A stretch of 64,000 bases of DNA from Pseudoalteromonas sp. S2755 (GTDB lineage: Bacteria; Pseudomonadota; Gammaproteobacteria; Enterobacterales; Alteromonadaceae): contig NZ_PNDS01000140.1 in NCBI RefSeq assembly GCF_005886535.1, positions 16,228-80,227 on the forward strand, read 5' to 3'. Below the pieces are notes generated by a model. The model worked only from the letters and a program-made list of their open reading frames with translations, searched no databases and was not told where the DNA came from. A program made the position numbers and the translations under genes. How positions within the stretch are numbered: position 1 is the stretch's first letter; every line of letters starts with the position of its first letter. Positions 54,144 through 62,475 of this stretch are shown here, in pieces.

Positions 54144-56039
54144 ATGACAACAATAACCTATCAACAGGCATATCAAACATTTTCCCAAGAGCCTGAGGCA
54201 TTTTGGCTTAAAGAAGCGGCACGGCTTGATTGGCATACGCCACCACAAATCGGACATAACCAAGACCAAGAGGGACTGAGTCATTGGTTTAGTGATGGTT
54301 TGATGAATACCAGTTATTTGGCACTTGACCATCATGTAGACCAAGGCAGAGGCGAGCAAACTGCATTAATTTATGACTCGCCGGTGACCAGTACCAAACG
54401 CAAAATTAGCTATCGCGAGTTGCTCTCTCAAGTGAGCCATTTTGCGGCTGGCTTAAATCAACTTGGTGTAAGCGTAGGGGATAGGGTCGTAATTTATATG
54501 CCCATGGTGCCAGAGGCGGTCGTTGCCATGCTTGCTTGTGCGCGCGTGGGTGCTATTCATTCCGTGGTGTTTGGTGGTTTTGCACCTCATGAGCTTGCGG
54601 TGAGAATAGATGATGCGAAACCAAAGCTAGTGATCAGTGCTTCTTGCGGAATTGAAATAGGCCGCACCATTGAATACAAACCTATGCTGGATGAAGCTTT
54701 GTCGTTGGCAAAGCATCAAGTGGAACATTGCATTGTGCTACAGCGTGAAGCATACCAAGCGCAGATGTCATCGCCAAGGGACCTAGATTGGACTGTGGTG
54801 GCAAACACGCCTGAATCCTTTGATGCCGTGCCGTTACCAAGCACGCATCCGCTTTATATTTTGTATACTTCTGGTACCACAGGAACACCCAAAGGAGTAG
54901 TACGAGAGCAGGGCGGTCACGCTGTGGCATTAAACTACAGTATGAAAACCGTTTACGGCATGAAGCCCGGTGAAGTGTTTTGGGCTGCATCCGACATTGG
55001 CTGGGTTGTGGGGCATTCTTATATTGTTTATGGCCCGCTGATTTATGGTTGCACTAGCGTATTATACGAAGGAAAACCGATTAAAACCCCAGATGCAGGG
55101 GCGTTTTGGCGAGTGGTAGAAGAATACCAAGTGACAGCACTTTTTAGTGCGCCCACGGCATTTCGTGCCATAAAAAAAGAAGATCCGAGCGCTGCGCTTT
55201 TGGCTAATTACAATACCAGCAGTCTAAAAACGCTATTTTTAGCTGGTGAACGACTAGACCCTGCTACCTACGACTGGCTACAGTCCACCACAAAGCTGCC
55301 AGTGATCGACCACTGGTGGCAAACGGAAACGGGCTGGGCAATTGCATCTAACCCAGTAGGGATTGAATTGATGCCTACAAAGGCGGGCAGTGCCACAGTT
55401 CCTACACCGGGCTATCAAGTCGAGATCCTTGATGTGGACGGCAGTACATGTGAAGCCAATCAACAAGGTGTTGTTGCGGTGAAATTACCACTCCCTCCCG
55501 GTTGTTTAACCACTATTTGGAATAACACGGCGCGCTTTAAAGGCAGTTACTTATCACAATACCCCGGCTATTACCTCTCTGGCGATGGCGGGTATTTTGA
55601 TGAAGACGGCTACCTGTTTATTATGGGCCGCACCGATGACGTAATAAACGTAGCCGGGCATAGACTGTCAACTGGTGAAATGGAAGAAATCGTTGCTGGT
55701 CACAATGCAATTGCAGAATGCGCGGTATTCGCCGGTAAAGACGAGTTAAAAGGTCAAGTACCCATTGCCATGGTGGTATTGAAAGATGGCGTAAACACCA
55801 CTGAATCGGCAATTGCCGAGGAGATAAGAAGCCTGATCCGCGAAAAAATCGGCGCGATTGCCTGTCTTAAAACCATTAAAGTGGTTGAGCGTTTACCCAA
55901 AACCCGTTCGGGTAAAATTCTCAGAAAGAACCTACGCCAGCTGGTGGACGGAGAAGACATTGTCGTGCCATCTACCATTGATGACCCCGCCATTATTGAA
56001 GAGTTAAAGCAATTGTGGGATGTGAGCCAGCACCAATAG
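54144..56039 (+). CDS. prpE: Propionate-CoA ligase
   Basis: AMP-forming acyl-CoA synthetase of 631 residues that activates propionate (and less well acetate) to the CoA ester. The ATP loop YTSGTTGTPKGVV is near residue 241, the adenylate motif DHWWQTETGWAI is typical, and the C-terminal lysine of the RSGKILRKNLRQL motif is Lys591, the site controlled by acetylation in relatives. GGHAVALNYSMKTVYG identifies the PrpE branch rather than acetyl-CoA synthetase Acs. It stands alone; the other methylcitrate genes are not in the window. The 274-base gap before it shows no clear regulatory site. The ribosome binding site is weak. Confidence 0.92.
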   Translation: MTTITYQQAYQTFSQEPEAFWLKEAARLDWHTPPQIGHNQDQEGLSHWFSDGLMNTSYLALDHHVDQGRGEQTALIYDSPVTSTKRKISYRELLSQVSHFAAGLNQLGVSVGDRVVIYMPMVPEAVVAMLACARVGAIHSVVFGGFAPHELAVRIDDAKPKLVISASCGIEIGRTIEYKPMLDEALSLAKHQVEHCIVLQREAYQAQMSSPRDLDWTVVANTPESFDAVPLPSTHPLYILYTSGTTGTPKGVVREQGGHAVALNYSMKTVYGMKPGEVFWAASDIGWVVGHSYIVYGPLIYGCTSVLYEGKPIKTPDAGAFWRVVEEYQVTALFSAPTAFRAIKKEDPSAALLANYNTSSLKTLFLAGERLDPATYDWLQSTTKLPVIDHWWQTETGWAIASNPVGIELMPTKAGSATVPTPGYQVEILDVDGSTCEANQQGVVAVKLPLPPGCLTTIWNNTARFKGSYLSQYPGYYLSGDGGYFDEDGYLFIMGRTDDVINVAGHRLSTGEMEEIVAGHNAIAECAVFAGKDELKGQVPIAMVVLKDGVNTTESAIAEEIRSLIREKIGAIACLKTIKVVERLPKTRSGKILRKNLRQLVDGEDIVVPSTIDDPAIIEELKQLWDVSQHQ

Positions 56040-56066
56040 TTTTTGTGTTAGCAGGTTACCCCTAAC

Positions 56067-56177
56067 GCTAAACGTGCATCAACATTAGTTAGAAGCGGGT
56101 TCACTCCGCGATCTTTTGGAGTGCAGCTCCCACTAAAATCTGATGTCGTGATAAATCACGACCTACGAGTTTTAGTC
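56067..56177. repeat. REPIN-like repeat, copy 1
   Basis: About 111 bases align with copy 2 (56219-56328). On the minus strand it begins with GTAGGTCGTGATTTATCACG, a GTAG tetranucleotide plus hairpin, and at the other end has a GCGGGTTCACTCCGC hairpin. Paired hairpins in inverted orientation, with a GTAG foot, are typical of REPINs mobilised by RAYT transposases. No RAYT gene is in the window. Confidence 0.65.
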
Positions 56178-56218
56178 ACTATCCAGCTGTGTTGCTGAGC
56201 TACTAGGGCAAACCTTGT

Positions 56219-56328
56219 GCTAAACGCGCAGCAGTATTAGGTGGGAGCGGGTTCACCCCGCGATCTTTTGAGTGCGGTTACCTCAAAAATCTGATAGCGC
56301 GATAAATCACGACCTACCTGTTTTAGTC
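56219..56328. repeat. REPIN-like repeat, copy 2
   Basis: A second copy in the same orientation, offset by 152 bases. It has GTGGGAGCGGGTTCACCCCGC at 56241-56261 (20+ base hairpin arm with a 5-base loop) and CGCGATAAATCACGACCTAC at the other end. The GCTAAACG start and TTTTAGTC end match copy 1. Divergence from copy 1 is mostly in the centre. Together they fill most of the 455-base gap between prpE and the efflux operon. Confidence 0.65.
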
Positions 56329-56339
56329 CTGTTCTGATA

Positions 56340-56365
56340 TTGTCCGCAAACTGTCCGGTGTCCGT
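56340..56365 (+). promoter_or_regulatory. Upstream TGTCCG cluster, likely activator sites
   Basis: Three direct TGTCCG copies start at 56341, 56352 and 56359. They lie about 80-105 bases upstream of the sigma-54 -12 element, a normal enhancer distance. The first, TTGTCCGCAA, is identical to a 10-base stretch at 56477-56486 next to the ribosome binding site. Confidence 0.55.
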
Positions 56366-56428
56366 CCAATCCCCTTGAATAAAGCTGTTAAATCTCATAA
56401 ATCTCATGTAAAACAACAATGTAAATTC

Positions 56429-56444
56429 TGGCACGCTACTTGTA
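56429..56444 (+). promoter_or_regulatory. Sigma-54 promoter of the efflux operon
   Basis: TGGCACG-CTAC-TTGTA fits the sigma-54 consensus TGGCACG-N4-TTGCW, with one change (T for C) in the -12 element and exact spacing between the GG and GT dinucleotides. The predicted start is near 56455. The operon encodes a sigma-54-type activator. Confidence 0.8.
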
Positions 56445-56464
56445 ATTAGTTACTCATGATAATC

Positions 56465-56484
56465 GCGGACACCCACTTGTCCGC
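56465..56484 (+). promoter_or_regulatory. GCGGACA-N6-TGTCCGC inverted repeat at the leader
   Basis: A perfect 7-bp inverted repeat with 6-base spacer ends directly before the AAGGAGG at 56485-56491. It uses the same TGTCCG unit as the upstream cluster, so it may bind the operon's response regulator; in RNA it would form a stem beside the ribosome binding site. Confidence 0.6.
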
Positions 56485-56495
56485 AAGGAGGTAGC

Positions 56496-57764
56496 ATGAT
56501 TAAAGATACAAGTGCGCAAGACAAACAAATCGCAAAAAAGCGAACCATAAAAAAGCCTGTGATCGCGTTATTGGCCATTGGCATCACCTTAGGTGGATTA
56601 ACCAGTGCTTGGTCAAGCATTAACACGATTCTGTCAGCAGAGCAAACCGTATCGCGGGAGCAAGTCCGTCTCGCCACAGTAGTGAGAGGTGATATCAGCG
56701 AAGATATTCGTGTTGAAGGGCGTACGCTCGCTGCGAATAATCCAGACTTATACGCCATCGCATCAGGCACAGTAACGCTAAACGTTAAACCCGGTGATGC
56801 GATCAAAGCGGGGCAAGCATTGCTTAGTATAGACAGTCCTGAACTAACCAACCGTTTACTACAAGAAGAAGCCACGTTCGAACGTTTACAAACGGAGGTT
56901 GAGCGCCAACGGATTTCGATTAAACAGCAGCTACTCGATACCGAACAACGCATGGAAATGGCGAAAGTAGACTTAGAAGCGGCAGAGCGGGAAATGGCAC
57001 GCTCAAAACAAAGCATCGAAAAGCAGATTATCTCAAAGCTAGAATTTGAGCAGTCAATGGTTGAACTTAAGCGCGCACAGCTTCAAGAGCAGCATGCTAT
57101 TGAATCGTTAAAGCTTGAGCAAGAGCGACTCGCGTTTGAGCTCAAAAGCAGCGAGCTGAGCCTAACCAGACAACAGCATATTCTAGAAGAAGTGCAGCGG
57201 CAGGTCGTTGCACTTACGATTACTTCGCCGCTGTCGGGTATTGTTGGTACGGTGCATGTCCAGCAAAAGCAGTTTGTACAGCGAGATGCGGCGCTAATAT
57301 CCTTGGTTGATCTTTCTGAACTCGAAGTTGAAGCACAAATACCGGAAATTTACGCCGACAATCTGGGGGTCGGCATGGTTGCTGAAGTATTTATCAATCA
57401 ATACCAATATCATGCGAAACTGGTCGCTATTTCCCCTGAAATCGAAGCTGGTCGCGTAAGTGCTCGGGTGCGCTTTGAGGAGCAGCCAAGCGGCCTTCGC
57501 CAAAATCAAAAAGTATCTACAAGAATTATCCTGTCGCAAAAGCAAGACGTGCTCAAAGTAAGGCGTGGTGCATTTGTTGAAACCGGTGCCGGGCGTTTTA
57601 CCTATGCGGTTGTCGGTGAGCAGGCTGATAAAACACCCATTCAGCTCGGTGTAAAAAGTATTTCTGAAGTTGAGATTATCGATGGCCTGAGTGAAGGGCA
57701 AGAAATCGTGATTTCAAGTTTAGAACCGTTCAATAAAAAGGCGCGAGTGCTACTCGGGAAGTAG
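56496..57764 (+). CDS. HlyD/MacA-type periplasmic adaptor of an ABC efflux system
   Basis: A 422-residue membrane-fusion protein: a cytosolic Lys-rich start and one membrane helix (about 20-45), then a lipoyl half-motif (about 75-105; PGDAIKAGQALLSID). A coiled-coil hairpin follows (about 110-235; heptads such as QTEVERQRISIKQQLLDTEQ) and then beta-barrel parts to the end (SPLSGIVGTVHVQQKQFV, VSTRIILSQKQ). It would link the inner-membrane permeases to an outer-membrane channel, which is not encoded here. It is the first gene of an operon reading to the histidine kinase, with AAGGAGG before ATG 56496. Confidence 0.87.
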   Translation: MIKDTSAQDKQIAKKRTIKKPVIALLAIGITLGGLTSAWSSINTILSAEQTVSREQVRLATVVRGDISEDIRVEGRTLAANNPDLYAIASGTVTLNVKPGDAIKAGQALLSIDSPELTNRLLQEEATFERLQTEVERQRISIKQQLLDTEQRMEMAKVDLEAAEREMARSKQSIEKQIISKLEFEQSMVELKRAQLQEQHAIESLKLEQERLAFELKSSELSLTRQQHILEEVQRQVVALTITSPLSGIVGTVHVQQKQFVQRDAALISLVDLSELEVEAQIPEIYADNLGVGMVAEVFINQYQYHAKLVAISPEIEAGRVSARVRFEEQPSGLRQNQKVSTRIILSQKQDVLKVRRGAFVETGAGRFTYAVVGEQADKTPIQLGVKSISEVEIIDGLSEGQEIVISSLEPFNKKARVLLGK

Positions 57765-57805
57765 CCCCAGCTTTCGTTGCGAATAAGAATTAGAAGGAAT
57801 AGACA

Positions 57806-58501
57806 ATGTTAAAAATGAATGAAGTAAGCAAAATCTATCGAACAGATCTGATTGAGACCCATGCACTCAGTAATGTGAATTTGACCATTGAAGAAGGGGA
57901 ATTTATTGCGGTCACAGGCCCATCAGGATCGGGTAAAACGACCTTTTTGAACATTGCGGGTTTATTAGAGCGTTTTGAGCGCGGTGATTATTTTCTAGAT
58001 GGTGAAAACGTTGCCAATCTTAACGATAAAAAGCTATCACAACTACGAAACGAAAAAATTGGCTTTATCTTCCAAGGATTTAACCTTATCAGTGACTTAT
58101 CTTTATATGACAACGTTGAAGTCCCCCTTATTTTTAGAGGAATAAAAGCCAGTGAGCGTAAAAAGCGCATTGAAGAAGCGCTCGAACTCGTTGGGCTTGC
58201 CAGCCGAATGAAGCATTATCCTGCACAGCTCAGTGGCGGGCAACAGCAACGTGTCGCTATTGCCAGAGCTCTGGCGGGGAAACCGCGATTCCTTCTAGCA
58301 GATGAGCCAACGGGTAACTTAGACAGCTTAATGGCAAGGCAAGTGATGGACTTATTACAAGAAGTGAATCAGGCGGGCACCACATTAATTATGGTAACCC
58401 ATGATAATGAACTGGCTCGAAGAGCTGGTCGCAACATTCAAATTCTTGATGGTGAGCTAACCGACATCACAAAGTCTCAACTAACCGAACTGGCAGTGTA
58501 G
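57806..58501 (+). CDS. ABC transporter ATPase (MacB/LolD type)
   Basis: A 231-residue soluble ATPase that powers the adjacent FtsX-type permeases. Walker A GPSGSGKTT is at 38-46, Q-loop in IGFIFQGFNLI, signature LSGGQQQRVAIARAL near 142 and Walker B LLADEPTGNLDS. It belongs to the MacB/LolD/FtsE branch, in which ATPase and permease may be separate chains, as here. It is 41 bases after the adaptor gene and 9 bases before the first permease. Confidence 0.95.
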   Translation: MLKMNEVSKIYRTDLIETHALSNVNLTIEEGEFIAVTGPSGSGKTTFLNIAGLLERFERGDYFLDGENVANLNDKKLSQLRNEKIGFIFQGFNLISDLSLYDNVEVPLIFRGIKASERKKRIEEALELVGLASRMKHYPAQLSGGQQQRVAIARALAGKPRFLLADEPTGNLDSLMARQVMDLLQEVNQAGTTLIMVTHDNELARRAGRNIQILDGELTDITKSQLTELAV

Positions 58502-58510
58502 GAGCATGCA

Positions 58511-59872
58511 ATGAAAGAGCTAGTACTTTTAGCTTGGCAGGGGTTAAAGCAAAAGCCGAAGCTGAGCGCACTGATGATAATCAACCTTGCTGTTGGGATC
58601 ACCTTAATGTTGACTATGTCAGCCATTGTAAAACAAAGCAGCAGCGAGGTGATTGGTTATAAGGCAGACCACTTATACACGGTAGGCCTCAATTATTATG
58701 ATGCCGAAGTAGATGTCAACGATTTTAGACAATTTCCTCGCTGGACTTATCAAGATGCCCAAGCACTGGAGCAAGCGGATCTATCGTACGAGCATCTATC
58801 GTTTAACTACACTACGGAGTTTATTGTTGGTCTTGCTGATAACTCAGTTAGGCCTATCAGTGTAGAGGCTTCTGGTACAGATAGAGAGATATTTAATGTA
58901 CTAGATGCGCCATTTATTTTCGGTACTTCTTGGAACAAACAAAGCCAGCAAAGTGGTGAAGCGGTGGCTGTGATCAGTAAAAACGCTAATGATCATTTAT
59001 TTGGCGGCGCGAATTCTGTTGGACAGTTTATGCAAGTTCAAGGCGAACAAATACAAGTTGTGGGCGTAGTTGATTTAAGCAATTATAAACGTCGCTTCCA
59101 AGATTTGAGCTTTAGTAATAATTACAATCACGATGTTTTTATTCCGCTAAGTTATGCTTATGTGCAAAACTTTCCAAGAACGGGGCAAGTAACCTGCAGA
59201 ACTGACGAGTTATACACCGCAACCAATCCGCGTAGCGGCAGTATCGACATGCTGAAAAATGCTGAGTGTGGTTATTTGACGGTTTGGTTCCAGTACCAAG
59301 AAGACAAGAAGACGGCGCATCTTGCTGAACTAAAAACTTGGTTGAATAACTATATTGCAAATCAGCAAGCGGTAGGCCGTTTTAAACATCGCAATCTCAC
59401 CGATTTCTACAGCATGGGCGAGCTCTATATTTTGATCCAGCGCTTTATGGCGTGGGAAGCTATTTACCTAACCTTTTCGTATTTACTATTTGGCATTTGT
59501 TTAGTGAATACAGTAGGCATTCTGCTGGCTAAATTCCAAGCCAATCGTAAACTTATTTCTCTTTACCGAGCGCTTGGTGCAAATCGGGGAGTGATTATGA
59601 AAATCCACTTTTTAGAGATTTTGATGCTCACAGTTGCCTCTGTGGTGCTTGGTTTTGTACTAGCATTTGCAGGACTCGAGTTAATGTTCCATTTGCGTAT
59701 GTATCAGACGGATTATATGGCACTTGCCGAGCAAGTTCGTCAAATTTATCAGTTCGATGGCGAGCTGGCGCTGTTGACGACAGTAGGTATTTTTTCGGCG
59801 GTTGGATTATCGGGGTTATATCCGGTATATCGCAGTAGCCGTGTATCACCAGCTGCAGAGTTGAGGGGATAA
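58511..59872 (+). CDS. FtsX/MacB-type ABC permease, first subunit
   Basis: A 453-residue permease with one N-terminal membrane helix (about 18-40) and a large periplasmic domain (about 41-310), then three helices near 320-342, 365-395 and 420-442. The LYRALGANRGVIMKIHFLEI block before helix 3 and the VYRSSRVSPAAELRG end are typical of the MacB_PCD/FtsX family. It contains several Cys residues in the periplasmic domain (CRTDEL, NAECGYL) that the second permease lacks. The two permeases differ, suggesting a heterodimer. Confidence 0.88.
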   Translation: MKELVLLAWQGLKQKPKLSALMIINLAVGITLMLTMSAIVKQSSSEVIGYKADHLYTVGLNYYDAEVDVNDFRQFPRWTYQDAQALEQADLSYEHLSFNYTTEFIVGLADNSVRPISVEASGTDREIFNVLDAPFIFGTSWNKQSQQSGEAVAVISKNANDHLFGGANSVGQFMQVQGEQIQVVGVVDLSNYKRRFQDLSFSNNYNHDVFIPLSYAYVQNFPRTGQVTCRTDELYTATNPRSGSIDMLKNAECGYLTVWFQYQEDKKTAHLAELKTWLNNYIANQQAVGRFKHRNLTDFYSMGELYILIQRFMAWEAIYLTFSYLLFGICLVNTVGILLAKFQANRKLISLYRALGANRGVIMKIHFLEILMLTVASVVLGFVLAFAGLELMFHLRMYQTDYMALAEQVRQIYQFDGELALLTTVGIFSAVGLSGLYPVYRSSRVSPAAELRG

Positions 59873-59874
59873 GG

Positions 59875-61095
59875 ATGGCGATTAAACATATTTTTAAACT
59901 GATTTTAAAACAAAAAAGTATTGCACTGTTAATCATTCTACAAATCGCGATTACCGTGATGATAGTCAGCAATACGGCGTTTATCAGCTATGCAACGCTA
60001 CAAAACTGGCTAATTCCTTCAAAGCTGGAAGAACAACAAATTCTCAACGTAACGACGCGAGTATTTGATACCTCGGTAGACATTCAGTCACTTATAGAAA
60101 AGGATATTCAAGCGATTGAAAATGTGCCGGGGGTTATTGCTGCATCTTATGCTGGTAGAGAGCTGGTATTAAACAGCTTAGGTCCAGGATGGACTATTTT
60201 TAAAGATACCCAACCAGAAACGGATTATAGCGTGTTCGGTTACTTTGGCTTAGATGAAAAAGGGACTGATGTGCTTGGGCTTGAGCTCGTTGAGGGACGT
60301 AGGTTTTATGCCAGCGAATTTATCAAAGGTGGTGAGGCAACAAAAAATGCAGGCGTTATTATGATAAGTGACGATCTTGCTTCGTCGTTATTCGGTGATG
60401 GTTCTGCTCTTGGAAAGTCGGTGTACATCTCAAGACAGCGCATTCCTCATCAAGTGGTTGGGATATATAAAGGTAAGATGCTTGGTGAAAGTGCTACATA
60501 CAGTCAACAGCCCTACAATTCAGGAGTTGTACCTGAAGTCATTTGGGGTAACCGTCAACGGGCAAATTATTTAGTCAGAGTTGAAAAAGGCGTGTCTGAG
60601 CGTATTTTAGAAGACGTTGAAACCGCGCTGTATCACTCTGAAGGTCGCATGGTAGAGCGAGTTGAGTTCGTAGCCAGGGCAAAGAAACGTTTGTGGGATG
60701 GTCGTAGCACCTTTGCACTCACCATGGCAGGCATAAGCATTATCGCTTGCGTGGTCACCGCGCTTGGTATTGTCGCACTTGTCAGCTTTTCTGTTAGCCT
60801 TAGAAAGAAAGATCATGGTGTGCTTCGTGCACTAGGTGCATCTAAAGGTAAAGTGATGTGGTCTTTAATTAAAGAAAATACAATTTTAGTCTGTATCGGT
60901 TTAGTGCTAGGTTTTGGTCTCTCGATTTTGCTTTACTATTTTTTGATGAATAATGTTCGCGTGCAAAGTGTAGTAGAGTTACCGTTATTGGTTGGGGTCG
61001 CTATTTTTACTTGGCTTGTGAGTACATTGGCGGTGTACCTACCCGCCAAGGAAGCCGCTAAAGTGTCGCCGGCGCAAGTAACTAAATCGAGTTAA
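59875..61095 (+). CDS. FtsX/MacB-type ABC permease, second subunit
   Basis: A 406-residue permease of the same topology: helix near 17-38, periplasmic domain to about 275, then helices near 280-305, 328-352 and 360-388. The VLRALGASKGKVMWSLIKENT block and the C-terminal YLPAKEAAKVSPAQVTKS are family-typical. It begins two bases after the first permease. Sequence similarity to its partner is limited, so they are distinct subunits and not a recent duplication. Substrate is unknown; possibilities include antimicrobial peptides or lipids. Confidence 0.87.
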   Translation: MAIKHIFKLILKQKSIALLIILQIAITVMIVSNTAFISYATLQNWLIPSKLEEQQILNVTTRVFDTSVDIQSLIEKDIQAIENVPGVIAASYAGRELVLNSLGPGWTIFKDTQPETDYSVFGYFGLDEKGTDVLGLELVEGRRFYASEFIKGGEATKNAGVIMISDDLASSLFGDGSALGKSVYISRQRIPHQVVGIYKGKMLGESATYSQQPYNSGVVPEVIWGNRQRANYLVRVEKGVSERILEDVETALYHSEGRMVERVEFVARAKKRLWDGRSTFALTMAGISIIACVVTALGIVALVSFSVSLRKKDHGVLRALGASKGKVMWSLIKENTILVCIGLVLGFGLSILLYYFLMNNVRVQSVVELPLLVGVAIFTWLVSTLAVYLPAKEAAKVSPAQVTKSS

Positions 61096-61110
61096 TAATA
61101 AAAACAACAA

Positions 61111-61126
61111 AGCCCCGAAAGGGGCT
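61111..61126. terminator. Hairpin between the permease genes and the regulator
   Basis: AGCCCC-GAAA-GGGGCT is a perfect 6-bp stem with a GNRA-type tetraloop. No T-run follows on the plus strand, so it probably gives partial stabilisation or processing and not full termination; a T-rich stretch follows on the minus strand. Confidence 0.5.
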
Positions 61127-61155
61127 AAATCTACAAATTAGGATCAAAAGCGTTC

Positions 61156-62475
61156 ATGAGTGTATTGGTAATTGACGATAATCCGGATGTAATTCAAGCA
61201 ATTAAAGTCCTCTTGTTGCTCAATGATATTCAGTGTGAAGGCGTGACTTCTCCGCAGCAAGGCTTAGAGATGGTACGTAGTAAACAGTTCGACTTGGTCA
61301 TTCAAGACATGAACTTTACCAGAGACACCACCAGCGGGACAGAAGGTAAAGCCCTGTATAAAGCAATCAGAGATTTAGAGCCTGATTTACCTATCATTTT
61401 ATTGACCGCGTGGACAAATCTTGAAATGGCGGTGGAGCTAATTAAAGATGGTGCGGCAGACTACTTAGCCAAACCTTGGAAAGATCATAAACTCGTCACC
61501 TCAGTGAAAAACTTGCTCGAAATGCGAGAGTTACAAGATCAAGTAAGTAGTGCCGCGAATCAGCGCAATGCCAGATTACAAAAGCTAAAAGCGCAATACG
61601 ACCTATGTGGTGTGGTGGTTGCCGATCCGGCCATGTTGAGCTTGCTTGAAATGGCGACTCAGGTTGCGCACTCTGACGCGCCAATTCTGATCACAGGACC
61701 AAACGGCGCAGGTAAGGAGAAAATTGCAGAAATCGTCCAAGCCAACAGTAGCTATAAGCATAAAGCCTTTATTAAAGTGAATGCGGGGGCTATTCCGGCG
61801 GACCTCATTGAGGCCGAGTTATTTGGGGTTGAAAGTGGTGCTTATACAGGTGCACAAAAATCGAGGGCTGGGCGTTTTGAAGCCGCCGATGGTGGCACTT
61901 TGTTTTTGGATGAAATCGGCAACTTGTCTTTGACAGGGCAACAAAAATTGCTAAGGGTTTTACAAAGCGGCGAGTTTGAGCGCGTTGGTAGCACGGAAAC
62001 GAAAAGGGTAAACGTTAGGGTGATAAGTGCGACCAACAGTAATTTACCCGAGGCTATTAGAGCGGGTACTTTTAGAGAAGACTTGTATTATCGGATCAAT
62101 ATGATTGAGCTTAAACTGCCGCCACTATCTGAGCGAAAAGAAGATATTGCCGTGTTAGTGGATCACTTTTTGCCTAGCAATAAGGGTTTGAGTAACGCAG
62201 CAATGAAGCAGTTAAAGCACCACACGTGGCCTGGAAACGTCAGGGAGCTTGAAAACACCATAGGCCGTGCTGTGTTGCTGAGTCCCGGGCAAGAAATTGA
62301 ATGTGAGCATTTAGCAATTCAAATACCACAACATGAAGAGCCGCTTGAATATACACAAGCAGATATCGAAGCCGCATTAGACAGCGCTGATGGCGTAGTC
62401 AGTAAAGCCGCAAGAAAGCTAGGGTTAAGTCGGCAAGCACTATACCGGAGAATGGAGAAGTTTGGCTTAAAATGA
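61156..62475 (+). CDS. Sigma-54-dependent response regulator (NtrC type)
   Basis: A 439-residue activator: receiver domain (1-125) with phosphoacceptor Asp51 in DLVIQDMNF, then an AAA+ domain with Walker A GPNGAGKE near 181 and the sigma-54 contact loop GAYTGA near 229. Walker B-region GGTLFLDEIGNL follows. The Fis-type helix-turn-helix is at the C-terminus (SKAARKLGLSRQALYRR). The GAYTGA loop (Phe changed to Tyr) is a functional variant in relatives. It overlaps the kinase gene by 4 bases. Together with the upstream sigma-54 promoter it probably controls its own operon. Confidence 0.94.
   Translation: MSVLVIDDNPDVIQAIKVLLLLNDIQCEGVTSPQQGLEMVRSKQFDLVIQDMNFTRDTTSGTEGKALYKAIRDLEPDLPIILLTAWTNLEMAVELIKDGAADYLAKPWKDHKLVTSVKNLLEMRELQDQVSSAANQRNARLQKLKAQYDLCGVVVADPAMLSLLEMATQVAHSDAPILITGPNGAGKEKIAEIVQANSSYKHKAFIKVNAGAIPADLIEAELFGVESGAYTGAQKSRAGRFEAADGGTLFLDEIGNLSLTGQQKLLRVLQSGEFERVGSTETKRVNVRVISATNSNLPEAIRAGTFREDLYYRINMIELKLPPLSERKEDIAVLVDHFLPSNKGLSNAAMKQLKHHTWPGNVRELENTIGRAVLLSPGQEIECEHLAIQIPQHEEPLEYTQADIEAALDSADGVVSKAARKLGLSRQALYRRMEKFGLK

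Noticed and set aside
54861..54870. TTGTATACTT, a partial match to the GntR operator inside prpE
   Set aside because: Only the left half matches, and the bases encode the conserved ATP-binding loop (YTSG), so protein constraint explains them.
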